This document shows positions 1-6,053 of a stretch of 8,492 nucleotides of DNA, piece after piece. The stretch comes from Deltaproteobacteria bacterium (GTDB lineage Bacteria; Myxococcota_A; Bradymonadia; UBA7976; VGTA01). Below the pieces are notes generated by a model. It was not told the DNA's origin, did no database searches, and was given only the letters and a program-made list of their open reading frames with translations. Made by a program: the position numbers and the translations under genes. The stretch is from the NCBI GenBank assembly GCA_016874875.1, contig VGTA01000105.1:1-8492 (forward strand). The letters run 5' to 3'. The first letter of the stretch is position 1, and every line of letters starts with the position of its first letter.

Positions 1-661
1 GAGATGTGGGAGATGTGGGAGATGTGGGAGATGTGGGAGATGTGGGCTGAACGGGCGAGGCGGGCGTGGGCGCCGTGAGGCCGCGCACAAAGAACTCCAC
101 CAGCCCCTCTAGCGCGCCGAGCTGCGCGAGCGCCTCCGCAGCCCCCTCGTGAGAGGCGGCGAGGCGGCTCATCTGCACGCGCCCAAAGACCGCCGCCACC
201 ACGCCCGCCGCCACCGCCCGCGTGTCACAGGGCGCGAACAGCCCCGCCGCCACGCCGCGCGCGAGCCACGCCTCCACGCGGGCGCACGCCACGAAGGGGT
301 GCGCGCCGCCGTGGACGAAAATCTCCTCGGGCAGTATGCCTGCCGCCTGCAGCACGCGGATGCGGGGCAGGTTGGACATAAAGGAGGCGCGCACCGCCTC
401 GCAGAGCGTGAGCAGCCCCTCCCCCGCCCGACTCGCGCGCGGCCCCTCGTCCGCCTCCGCGGGCCAGTCCACCTGGCACGAGGGGCGCATCGCCTCGATG
501 AGCAGGGCGCGCTTTGACCCAAACCGCTGAAACAGCGCCGCGTGACTTACGCCGAGTCTCCGGGCGAGCGCCTGCATGGGCGCGGTGTGGCCCTCTTTGA
601 TGAAGAGGTCACGCGCTTCTTTGAGAATCTGCTCGTCGCTGACGGATCTCGGGCGCGCCAT
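1..661 (-). CDS. TetR/AcrR-family transcriptional repressor, 3' end cut by window edge
   Basis: Reading leftward from the ATG at 661-659 the frame stays open for 220 codons to the window edge, so the stop is outside. The N-terminus (MARPRSVSDEQILKEARDLF) followed by a helix-turn-helix at residues about 28-47 (MQALARRLGVSHAALFQRFG, then SKRALL) is the standard TetR DNA-binding domain. The rest, to about residue 195, is an alpha-helical ligand/dimerisation domain with no recognisable specificity. Family members are usually one-component repressors that release DNA on binding a small molecule and often control the divergent gene, here the PEGA protein, as well as themselves. The C-terminus is odd: residues 206-220 are five Pro-Thr-Ser triplets encoded by a perfect 9-bp repeat continuing out of the window. 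A hexamer array starts 12 bases upstream of the start codon, and no good Shine-Dalgarno is evident there. The family call is secure; the ligand and targets are unknown. Confidence 0.9.
   Translation of the reverse strand, partial: MARPRSVSDEQILKEARDLFIKEGHTAPMQALARRLGVSHAALFQRFGSKRALLIEAMRPSCQVDWPAEADEGPRASRAGEGLLTLCEAVRASFMSNLPRIRVLQAAGILPEEIFVHGGAHPFVACARVEAWLARGVAAGLFAPCDTRAVAAGVVAAVFGRVQMSRLAASHEGAAEALAQLGALEGLVEFFVRGLTAPTPASPVQPTSPTSPTSPTSPTS
2..46 (-). repeat. Five perfect copies of a 9-bp repeat encoding Pro-Thr-Ser
   Basis: The plus strand reads AGATGTGGG five times without a mismatch, and the array may extend beyond the left edge. On the minus strand it is in frame with the TetR gene and encodes PTS triplets at the protein's C-terminus. 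Because the unit is a multiple of three, copy-number change would lengthen or shorten a disordered tail without a frameshift. Confidence 0.95.
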
Positions 662-673
662 GGGGAGACTCGC

Positions 674-733
674 GTGAGGGTGAGGGTGAGGGCGAGGGCG
701 AGGGCGAGGGCGAGGGCGAGGGCGAGGGCGAGG
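674..733. repeat. Hexanucleotide tandem array G(T/C)GAGG, ten copies
   Basis: Three copies of GTGAGG are followed by seven of GCGAGG with no interruption. The array ends 12 bases before the tetR start codon (on the minus strand it lies immediately upstream of the start), so it sits in the 5' leader or core promoter of tetR. Its length could alter promoter spacing or the leader of the repressor mRNA. Confidence 0.95.
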
Positions 734-761
734 GCGGGGGTTGAGGAGCAGCGTTCATTTA

Positions 762-779
762 TTTCTAACAGGTAAGAAA
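762..779. promoter_or_regulatory. Candidate TetR operator, 18-bp imperfect palindrome
   Basis: TTTCTAACAGGTAAGAAA is symmetric at 14 of 18 positions (arms TTTCTxAC / GTxAGAAA). Length and symmetry are typical of TetR-family operators, and it lies in the AT-rich island between the repressor and its divergent neighbour. Assignment to this repressor is inferred from position. Confidence 0.55.
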
Positions 780-960
780 GTTTGATTCGCCTCAGCGCCT
801 CACACCAACAGATGGGACTCATAGCGCCTCGGTCGCGACCTGTCTTGTGCGTTTTTATATCACCGGCGCCCTCGACCGCTCCCCAAGGCCGCGAAGCTCG
901 ACAGCGCCCTCGGCGCAGGGCACACTCGCCGGAGAGCTCGCAGCCGCGCGCTGAGCGCAC

Positions 961-966
961 AGGAGG
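961..966 (+). promoter_or_regulatory. Shine-Dalgarno AGGAGG that sets the PEGA-protein start
   Basis: A perfect AGGAGG lies seven bases before the ATG at 974. This selects 974 over the in-frame TTG at 782, which would add 64 residues ahead of the signal peptide. Confidence 0.85.
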
Positions 967-973
967 CCCACCG

Positions 974-3484
974 ATGACTCCCCCTCGCTCTCAAGGCCGC
1001 CCCGCCTTCCTCGGCGCCCTCCTCAGCGCCCTCCTCAGCGCCCTCCTCAGCGCCCTCCTCAGCGCCCTCCTCAGCGCCCAGCGCCCAGCCCTCTCCGCCC
1101 CCGCCGCCGCGCCCTCCGCCGAGGCCCCCACGCGCCTCGCCGTCTTGGAGTTTCGCGACGAGGCCCACCTGCCCCCGTTTGAGCGCGCGCTGCTCGCCGA
1201 CAGCGCGCGCGGGGCGGCGCTCAAGACGCCCTTCTTGGTGATGACGCGGGAGAACATGCTCGCCCTCCTGCCGCCCTCCACGCGCCTTGAGGACTGCGTG
1301 GATGAGTGCGAGGTGGACGTGGGGCGGGCGCTGGGGGCGCACTTTGTGGTGACGGGGGTGGTGGGGCGGGTGGAGGGGCGCCTGCAGCTCCTCCTGCGCC
1401 TCTACGAGACGCAGGGCGGGGCGCTCAAGGGGCAGGCGCGGGCGGTGGGGGCGCAGGTGAGCGCCCTGCAGGTGCAGGCGGCGCGCGCCGCCGAGGAGCT
1501 GTTCGCCGCCCTCGCCCCCGGGGGGGAGGGCGAGGCGCGGGCGCGCACGCTCCTGTGGGTGCTCGTGGAGCCGGCGGACGCCCGCGACGTGGAGGTGCGC
1601 CTCGACGGCTTCGTCCTCCCCCTCGAACGCGCGCGCCGCGTGGGAGGGGGCTACGCCTGGCCGGCGCGCCCGGGGGCGCGCGAGGTGGAGGTGCGCGCCC
1701 GCGGCTTCTCGCCCGAGCGCCGCCGCGTGGAGGTGACGGAGGGCGCCCCCGCCGAGGCGCGCGTGCGCCTCTACCGCCGCCGCGCCGCCGCCCCCTGCGC
1801 CTCGCGGGGGGGGGGCTGCGAGGCGGAGCTGTGGGTCTACACGCAGCCCCCCGGGGCGCTGGTGCTGCTCGACGGGCGCTCCACGGGGCAGCGCACGCGC
1901 CCGAGCGCCCACGACCCGCGCGTGGGCAGCGTCGCCCTCCGCCTCCCCGCCGGCGACCACGTGGTCAGCGCGCGCCTCGCGGGCCACGAGGAGGCGGAGC
2001 GCCTAGTCCGCCTCAAGCCCGGCGACATGGACATCACCTCGCGCGAGCGCCCCCTCCGCCTGCGCCCCTCCGCCGCCCGCCTCGAGCTCACCACGCGCCC
2101 CGCCGGCGCCCTCGTGCGCCTCAACGGCGAGGTGGTGGGCAAGACGCCCCTCCGCCTCGACCAGGTGACCCCCGGTCTCTACTGGCTCGAGGTGGTGGCG
2201 GAGGGGGTGGCGGCGCGCGAGGAGCTCGTGGCGCTTACGCCGCGCGCGCCGTGGCGCGGGGACTGGGCGCTCGCGCCCACCGCCTCCTCCCTCGCCCTCT
2301 CGGTGCGCTACGAGGGCGCCCCCGTGGAGGGCGCGGCGCTGTGGGTGGGGGGGCTGCAGCGGGGCGTCACCGACGCGCGCGGCGAGGCGCGCCTAGCGGG
2401 GCTCGCCGCCGGCGCCGTGACGGTGGAGGTGCGCCACCCGCTCTACACGCCCCTCTCGTCGCGCCTCACCCTGCCCCCCGGGGAGGCGCGCCGCGCGCTC
2501 AAGCTGACGGGGGCGTTCGCGGAGCTCGAGGTCCGCTGCGCGGAGTGCGCCGCGGGCGCGGGGGAGGCGCGGGTGTTCTTTGGCGGCGAGGAGGTGCCGC
2601 TCGGGGCGGCGGCGCGCGTGCCGGCGGGCGCCCACTGGCTCCAGGTGCGCCCGCGCGACGAGGACCTCTGGCAGCCCCACCGCGCGCGCCTCACCCTCGG
2701 CGTGGGGGAGCGCCGGGCGGTGGAGGTGCGCCTCGCCCCCCACGCCGCCCGCCTCACGCTCACGTCTGACCCCCCCGGCGCGCGCGCCCTGCTCGACGGC
2801 GAGGAGGTGGGCGTGACGCCGGTCGAGCTGTCCACCGCCTCGGGCCTCCGCCGCGTGCGCCTCGAGTTCCCCCTCGACGCCGACGTGCCCTACGATGAGC
2901 TCACGCGCGTGCCCAAGGGCGGGCGCGCCCTCCACGTCAACACCCGCCGCCGCACGCTCATCAGCGCCACCTGCGACCCCCCGGGCGGCCTCATCTCCCT
3001 CAACGGGCTCCCCCACGGCCCCGCGCCCCGCCACCTCGACGTCGCCCCCGGCGAGCACGCCCTCGGCTGCGCGCTCTTTGGGGTGGAGGGGGGCCTGCGC
3101 CTCCAGATCGCTGAGGGGGAGCGCCTCGCGCGCGCTATCACGCTGTCGAGCGAGCGCCTCGACGCGGCGCGCTGGCGAGCGCGGTGGGGGCGGCGCGCGG
3201 GGCAGGGGATGGCGGCGGTGGGCGCGGCGGCGGCGCTGGCGGGCCTGGCGGTGTGGGCGCTGCCCATGCGCGAGGCCATGGGCGCGCGCGACGACGCCGC
3301 GCGCGCCTGGCTCGCGGCGCCCGACGAGGGGCGCCGCGCCGCCCTCTACGCCCGCGCCCTCGATGAGGACGCCGCCGCCCGCGCCGCCCTCTCGCTCGGC
3401 GGCTGGCTCTTGGGCGGCGGCGCCGCCCTCTCCGCTGTGGGGGGTGGGGTGTGGTGGTGGGGGGCGCGCGCCCCGACACGCTGA
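974..3484 (+). CDS. Exported PEGA-repeat envelope protein with CsgG/FlgO-like N-terminal domain
   Basis: The product has 836 residues. A short basic N-terminus (MTPPRSQGRP) is followed by a hydrophobic core of five ALLS repeats (residues 15-34) and an Ala/Pro-rich stretch with possible signal peptidase sites (about 39-50), so export is likely. Residues about 53-180 (RLAVLEF, FLVMTREN, ECEVDVGRALGAHFVVTG) look like the CsgG/FlgO/TolB-N type domain often found ahead of PEGA repeats in Myxococcota, with a Cys pair at 108 and 112. PEGA-like beta repeats follow, the clearest near 284-355, 369-420, 593-650 and 662-710 (patterns such as PPGALVLLDG, RPAGALVRLNGEVVGKTPL, DPPGARALLDGEEVGVTPV). More divergent copies lie between them. 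Two hydrophobic segments near the C-terminus (about 745-765 and 806-831) could anchor it in a membrane. A surface or cell-wall contact role is typical of PEGA proteins, but the specific function is unknown. A G10 run at 1806-1815 makes the gene slippage-prone. Confidence 0.82.
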   Translation: MTPPRSQGRPAFLGALLSALLSALLSALLSALLSAQRPALSAPAAAPSAEAPTRLAVLEFRDEAHLPPFERALLADSARGAALKTPFLVMTRENMLALLPPSTRLEDCVDECEVDVGRALGAHFVVTGVVGRVEGRLQLLLRLYETQGGALKGQARAVGAQVSALQVQAARAAEELFAALAPGGEGEARARTLLWVLVEPADARDVEVRLDGFVLPLERARRVGGGYAWPARPGAREVEVRARGFSPERRRVEVTEGAPAEARVRLYRRRAAAPCASRGGGCEAELWVYTQPPGALVLLDGRSTGQRTRPSAHDPRVGSVALRLPAGDHVVSARLAGHEEAERLVRLKPGDMDITSRERPLRLRPSAARLELTTRPAGALVRLNGEVVGKTPLRLDQVTPGLYWLEVVAEGVAAREELVALTPRAPWRGDWALAPTASSLALSVRYEGAPVEGAALWVGGLQRGVTDARGEARLAGLAAGAVTVEVRHPLYTPLSSRLTLPPGEARRALKLTGAFAELEVRCAECAAGAGEARVFFGGEEVPLGAAARVPAGAHWLQVRPRDEDLWQPHRARLTLGVGERRAVEVRLAPHAARLTLTSDPPGARALLDGEEVGVTPVELSTASGLRRVRLEFPLDADVPYDELTRVPKGGRALHVNTRRRTLISATCDPPGGLISLNGLPHGPAPRHLDVAPGEHALGCALFGVEGGLRLQIAEGERLARAITLSSERLDAARWRARWGRRAGQGMAAVGAAAALAGLAVWALPMREAMGARDDAARAWLAAPDEGRRAALYARALDEDAAARAALSLGGWLLGGGAALSAVGGGVWWWGARAPTR
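1014..1079 (+). repeat. 12-bp tandem repeat forming the signal-peptide core
   Basis: GCGCCCTCCTCA is present in five perfect copies plus a half copy. Read in frame it encodes Ala-Leu-Leu-Ser, and together the copies make up essentially the whole hydrophobic h-region of the PEGA protein's signal peptide. Each gained or lost unit would change the core by four residues without a frameshift. Confidence 0.95.
1806..1815 (+). repeat. Homopolymeric G10 tract inside the PEGA gene
   Basis: Ten consecutive G residues encode part of Arg-Gly-Gly-Gly (about residues 278-281) in the linker just before the first clear PEGA repeat. The reading frame is intact on both sides at this length, so ten is the in-frame state. 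A one-base slip would break the protein before the repeats. Confidence 0.9.
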
Positions 3485-3490
3485 CGCGGA

Positions 3491-3580
3491 TCAGCTCAGC
3501 TCAGCTCAGCTCAGCTCAGCTCAGCTCAGCTCAGCTCAGCTCAGCTCAGCTCAGCTCAGCTCAGCTCAGCTCAGCTCAGC
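3491..3580. repeat. Pentanucleotide array, 18 perfect copies of TCAGC
   Basis: The array fills the gap between two convergent genes. It begins seven bases after the PEGA stop (3482-3484) and its last copy supplies the TGA stop of the minus-strand DUF350 gene (3576-3578). On the plus strand no frame contains a stop (Ser-Ala-Gln-Leu-Ser repeated). On the minus strand (GCTGA)n has a TGA every 15 bp in all three frames, so it is a universal stop block. No conventional hairpin-plus-T-tract terminator is visible between these genes. Confidence 0.97.
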
Positions 3581-4439
3581 CAAAGAAAAACGCCATCACC
3601 TCCGCGAGCGCCACATACACCGTCGCCTCCAGCAGCCCCACCCCCGCGTTCCGGTCGCGGACGATCTCCTCGGCGAGGTCGCCCCTAGGGAGGAGGAAGG
3701 CGTTGAGCAGGCCGCGGGCGGCCCAGATGAGCAGGGCGCTCACGAGCAGGTAGAGCGCCACGGCGGCGAGCTCGGCGGCCCACTCCACCACCTCGCCGTA
3801 GATGGCGCCCTCCACGGTGACTCCCGCCGCCACCAGCACCCCAAAGAGCGGCAGCGCCGCCGCCACGTTGCCCGCCTTCACCTCCGCGAGGTCGTCGTAG
3901 GGGGAGACGGCCTTGTAGATGTAGGCCACCGCGATGATCAGCCCCTGCCCGATCAGGGCCCAGGCGGCGCAGGTGAGCCAGTCGTTGGGGTGGCCGAAGG
4001 CGGCGCGCGTGGCGAGGGCGGCGCCGAGGACGGCGCCGGCGCGCACGAGCGCCACAGCGAGGTTGCGCCGCTCGTTGACCTCCACGAGGTCGTCGATGCC
4101 CCGCAGGAGCGCCTTGTCGGTGAGCCAGCCGTTGAAGGCCAAGAGCGGCAAGACCACCAAGCCCGTGGTGGCCACGGACGTCGCCTGCCGCGTCCACGAC
4201 TCCCCCTCGATCACAAAGGAGTCGAGCAGCGCCACCACGCACGCGAGCATAAAGGCGGCGAGGTCCACGGCGGCGGCGAGGTTGTCGCGCTCGGTGAGCT
4301 GAGCGTCCACGCGGTAGCCCCGCCTCAAGAGCATCAGGTCGCGCGTCACCTTGGCGATAAAGAGGAGGGCGAGGGCCTCGGCGATCAGGCTCGCGCGCCA
4401 GGCGATCATGACCCAGTCGATGGACAGCTCAAGTGACAT
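3576..4439 (-). CDS. DUF350 (YjfL/UPF0719-type) integral membrane protein with two tandem domains
   Basis: The 287-residue product is largely hydrophobic, with about eight predicted membrane segments. It shows the recurrent DUF350 pattern four times: LTERDNLAAAVDLAAFMLA (48-66), NERRNLAVALVRAGAVLG (122-139), KAGNVAAALPLFGVLVAAG (188-206) and RDRNAGVGLLEATVYVALA (261-279). In each, a charged residue plus Asn enters an Ala/Gly-rich helix. This corresponds to two complete DUF350 domains in an inner-membrane protein. The family has no firmly established activity; it is often linked to envelope-stress or polyamine-synthase-like neighbourhoods. The ATG at 4437-4439 is supported by an AGGAG on the minus strand (4453-4449), nine bases upstream. 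The stop falls inside the last TCAGC copy, so the protein ends abruptly (MAFFFG) and may have been trimmed by repeat invasion. It is divergent from the response regulator across about 120 bases. Confidence 0.85.
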   Translation of the reverse strand: MSLELSIDWVMIAWRASLIAEALALLFIAKVTRDLMLLRRGYRVDAQLTERDNLAAAVDLAAFMLACVVALLDSFVIEGESWTRQATSVATTGLVVLPLLAFNGWLTDKALLRGIDDLVEVNERRNLAVALVRAGAVLGAALATRAAFGHPNDWLTCAAWALIGQGLIIAVAYIYKAVSPYDDLAEVKAGNVAAALPLFGVLVAAGVTVEGAIYGEVVEWAAELAAVALYLLVSALLIWAARGLLNAFLLPRGDLAEEIVRDRNAGVGLLEATVYVALAEVMAFFFG

Positions 4440-4487
4440 CTCTGTGTGCTCCTGTCTGCGCCCGGGCGGGGGGCGCGCGGGGGCGCC

Positions 4488-4516
4488 TTGGGTATAGCAT
4501 GACGATGCGCTACACT
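4488..4516 (+). promoter_or_regulatory. Candidate sigma70-type promoter for the response regulator
   Basis: TTGGGT (4488-4493) and TACACT (4511-4516) are separated by exactly 17 bases and lie about 44 bases before the ATG at 4560. They match the consensus at 3/6 and 4/6 positions. The same AT-richer patch also offers TATACC with an upstream TTTAGT on the minus strand, so the DUF350 promoter may overlap it. This rests on base matches only. Confidence 0.4.
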
Positions 4517-4559
4517 AAAACCCCCCCGCGCCCCCGCCGCCCGCCCAAGAGAGGCGCCC

Positions 4560-6002
4560 ATGCCCGACGCCGCCCCGCTCCCGCCCGTGGTCCTCATCGA
4601 CGACGACGAGGTCTTCTGCCTCGCCATGTCCAAGGCGCTCCGGCGGCGCGGGTTCGCGGTGAGCGTGCCGCGGGGCGGCGACGGCGCCCTCGAGGCGCTG
4701 CGGGGCGCGCCGCGGGGGGCGGTGGTGGTGCTCGACCTCCGCATGCCCGAGCGCAGCGGCCTTGAGCTGCTGCGCCTCACGCCGCGCCGCGAGGCGGCGG
4801 TGCTGATGCTCACGGGGCACGGGGGCGTGCCCGACGCGGTGGAGGCGATGCGCGCGGGCGCCCACACCTTTATCACCAAGCCCGTGGACGCCGCCGACCT
4901 CGCCCCGCTCATCGAGGAGGCGGCGCGCGCCCGCGCCGAGCCGGCGCGCGCCACGCTCATCGGCGACAGCGACGCCACGCGGCGCCTGCGGCGGGTGGTT
5001 GAGCGGCTCGCGGGCGCCCGTGAGCCCATCCTGCTCACCGGCGAGACGGGCACCGGCAAGGAGGTGGTGGCGCGCGCCCTCCACGCCGAGGGCCCCTACG
5101 CCGCCGAGCCGTTCGTGGCCGTCAATATGGCTTGCCTCCCCCGCGACCTGCTCGAGGCTGAGCTCTTTGGGCACAAGCGCGGCGCCTTCACGGGCGCCCA
5201 CGCCGACAAGCGCGGCCTCTTTGAGGAGGCGGGGGGCGGCACCTTGTTCTTGGACGAGGTGGCGGAGCTGCCCCTCGAGCACCAGGCCAAGCTCCTGCGC
5301 GTGATCGAGGGCGGCGAGTTCCGCCCCGTGGGCGCCACCCACGTCGCCCGCTTCGCCGGGCGCCTGATCGCCGCCACCCACCGCGACCTGGCGCGGGAGG
5401 TGCGCGCGGGGCGCTTCCGCGAGGACCTCCTCTACCGCCTACAGGTGCTCCCGGTGCACATCGCCCCTCTCCGCGAGCGCCTCGATGACCTCGAGCCCAT
5501 CCTCCGCGCCTGGCTCGAGCGCCTCTGCCCCGCCCCCGTGGCGCTCTCCCCCAGCGCCCTGCGCGCCCTGCGCCAGCACCCCTGGGCGGGCAACGTCCGC
5601 GAGCTCGTCAACCTCGCCCGCCGCGTGGCGGTCTTCCACCCCGACGGCGGGCAGGTGGGCGCCGAGTTCGTGGAGCAGATGCTCCACTCCCACCCCTTCT
5701 CGCCCTCGCCCTCGCCCTCGCCCGAAGCGCCCGCGCTCGAAGCGCCCGCGCCCGACGCGCCCGCGCCCGAAGCGCCGGCGCCCGCGCCCGAAGCGCCCGC
5801 GCCCGCGCCTCCCGATTCCCCCGCCGTGGGCGGCGACCACAGCCTCGACGCCCTCGAGCGCGCCCACATCGAGTTCCTCCTCGCGCGCTACGGCAATATG
5901 TCGCAGGTGGCCCGCATTCTGCACATCAACCGCCGCACCCTCCAGCGCAAGCTCAAGGGTTGGGGTGTGGACGCGGGGGCTGAGGCAGGCGAAGAGGACT
6001 GA
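4560..6002 (+). CDS. Sigma54-dependent response regulator with RegA-like receiver and HTH
   Basis: The 480-residue product has three domains. The receiver (about 9-125) has the acidic cluster IDDDE (13-17), phospho-acceptor Asp59 in VVVLDLRMP, Thr85 and Lys107, so it should accept phosphate from a histidine kinase. The AAA+ domain (about 132-370) carries Walker A GETGTGKE (161-168), the sigma54-contact loop GAFTGA (208-213) and Walker B GTLFLDEV (227-234), all intact. Instead of joining the HTH directly, it is followed by a Pro/Ala-rich linker (381-417, SPSPSPSP then EAPAP units). The Fis-type HTH (about 432-468) reads GNMSQVARILHINRRTLQRK (445-464). The HTH and the receiver start (LIDDDEVF...RRRGFAV) resemble RegA/PrrA/RegR redox regulators more than typical NtrC. 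AAGAGAGG lies five bases before the start. No kinase is in the window. Its downstream neighbour is the act operon, the likely target. Other NtrC-type roles are possible. Confidence 0.92.
   Translation: MPDAAPLPPVVLIDDDEVFCLAMSKALRRRGFAVSVPRGGDGALEALRGAPRGAVVVLDLRMPERSGLELLRLTPRREAAVLMLTGHGGVPDAVEAMRAGAHTFITKPVDAADLAPLIEEAARARAEPARATLIGDSDATRRLRRVVERLAGAREPILLTGETGTGKEVVARALHAEGPYAAEPFVAVNMACLPRDLLEAELFGHKRGAFTGAHADKRGLFEEAGGGTLFLDEVAELPLEHQAKLLRVIEGGEFRPVGATHVARFAGRLIAATHRDLAREVRAGRFREDLLYRLQVLPVHIAPLRERLDDLEPILRAWLERLCPAPVALSPSALRALRQHPWAGNVRELVNLARRVAVFHPDGGQVGAEFVEQMLHSHPFSPSPSPSPEAPALEAPAPDAPAPEAPAPAPEAPAPAPPDSPAVGGDHSLDALERAHIEFLLARYGNMSQVARILHINRRTLQRKLKGWGVDAGAEAGEED
5700..5810 (+). 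repeat. Repeat-encoded Pro-rich linker: four TCGCCC hexamers then 15-bp units
   Basis: Four perfect TCGCCC copies (5700-5723) encode (Ser-Pro)4. They are followed by near-identical 15-bp units (starting 5724, 5739, 5754, 5769 and 5790) encoding E/D-A-P-A-P/L, with two extra GCGCCC inserts. All units are multiples of three, so linker length between AAA+ and HTH can drift without a frameshift. On the opposite strand the hexamer is the same GGGCGA sequence as the array upstream of tetR. Confidence 0.9.
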
Positions 6003-6032
6003 CGACCCCCGCCGACTCCCTCAGGCGCCACT

Positions 6033-6047
6033 GCGACAAAATGCCGC
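6033..6047 (-). promoter_or_regulatory. RegA/RegR-type box, distal copy
   Basis: Read on the minus strand this is GCGGCATTTTGTCGC. It fits every specified position of the RegR box GNGRCRTTNNGNCGC (the consensus I recall for Bradyrhizobium RegR). Its core GCGACAAAATG is an exact 11-bp inverted copy of 6123-6133. Binding by the adjacent RegA-like regulator is inferred. Confidence 0.6.
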
Positions 6048-6053
6048 CCCTCT

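Larger units (their letters stand above)
662..973. other. Divergent intergenic region between tetR and the PEGA gene
   Basis: This stretch of 312 bases separates two divergent start codons. It holds a G(T/C)GAGG hexamer array (674-733), an AT-rich island at about 752-789 that stands out sharply from the GC-rich surroundings, an 18-bp palindrome inside that island, a small T/A-rich patch near 851-861 (gtttttatatc) that could be a -10 region for the plus-strand gene, and a strong Shine-Dalgarno at 961-966. I found no convincing paired -35/-10 boxes for either direction. The plus frame is open from a TTG at 782, but I treat 782-973 as leader because the ribosome-binding site and signal peptide both mark 974. 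Confidence 0.6.

Noticed and set aside
547..960. Minus-strand frame encoding an Ala-Leu repeat protein
   Set aside because: It is open only because the hexamer array has no stops on that strand. It overlaps the tetR gene and promoter region and has no family features.
782..973. N-terminal extension of the PEGA protein from the TTG at 782
   Set aside because: There is no ribosome-binding site for it and it overlaps the operator/promoter region. AGGAGG and a signal peptide mark the ATG at 974.
860..1987. Long minus-strand frame opposite the PEGA gene
   Set aside because: It is a GC-skew shadow with low-complexity composition, no plausible start context and no domain.
3438..3464. G-rich 3' end of the PEGA gene as a regulatory quadruplex
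   Set aside because: The G runs are separated by a long loop and are explained by coding for a Gly/Val/Trp-rich membrane segment.
3491..3580. CRISPR array
   Set aside because: The units are contiguous 5-bp repeats with no spacers. The other arrays in the window are likewise simple tandem repeats.
2895..4436. Long plus-strand frame running from inside the PEGA gene through the TCAGC array and antisense to DUF350
   Set aside because: The pentamer array has no plus-strand stops, which joins unrelated shadow frames. The protein is low-complexity, and DUF350 on the other strand is clearly real.
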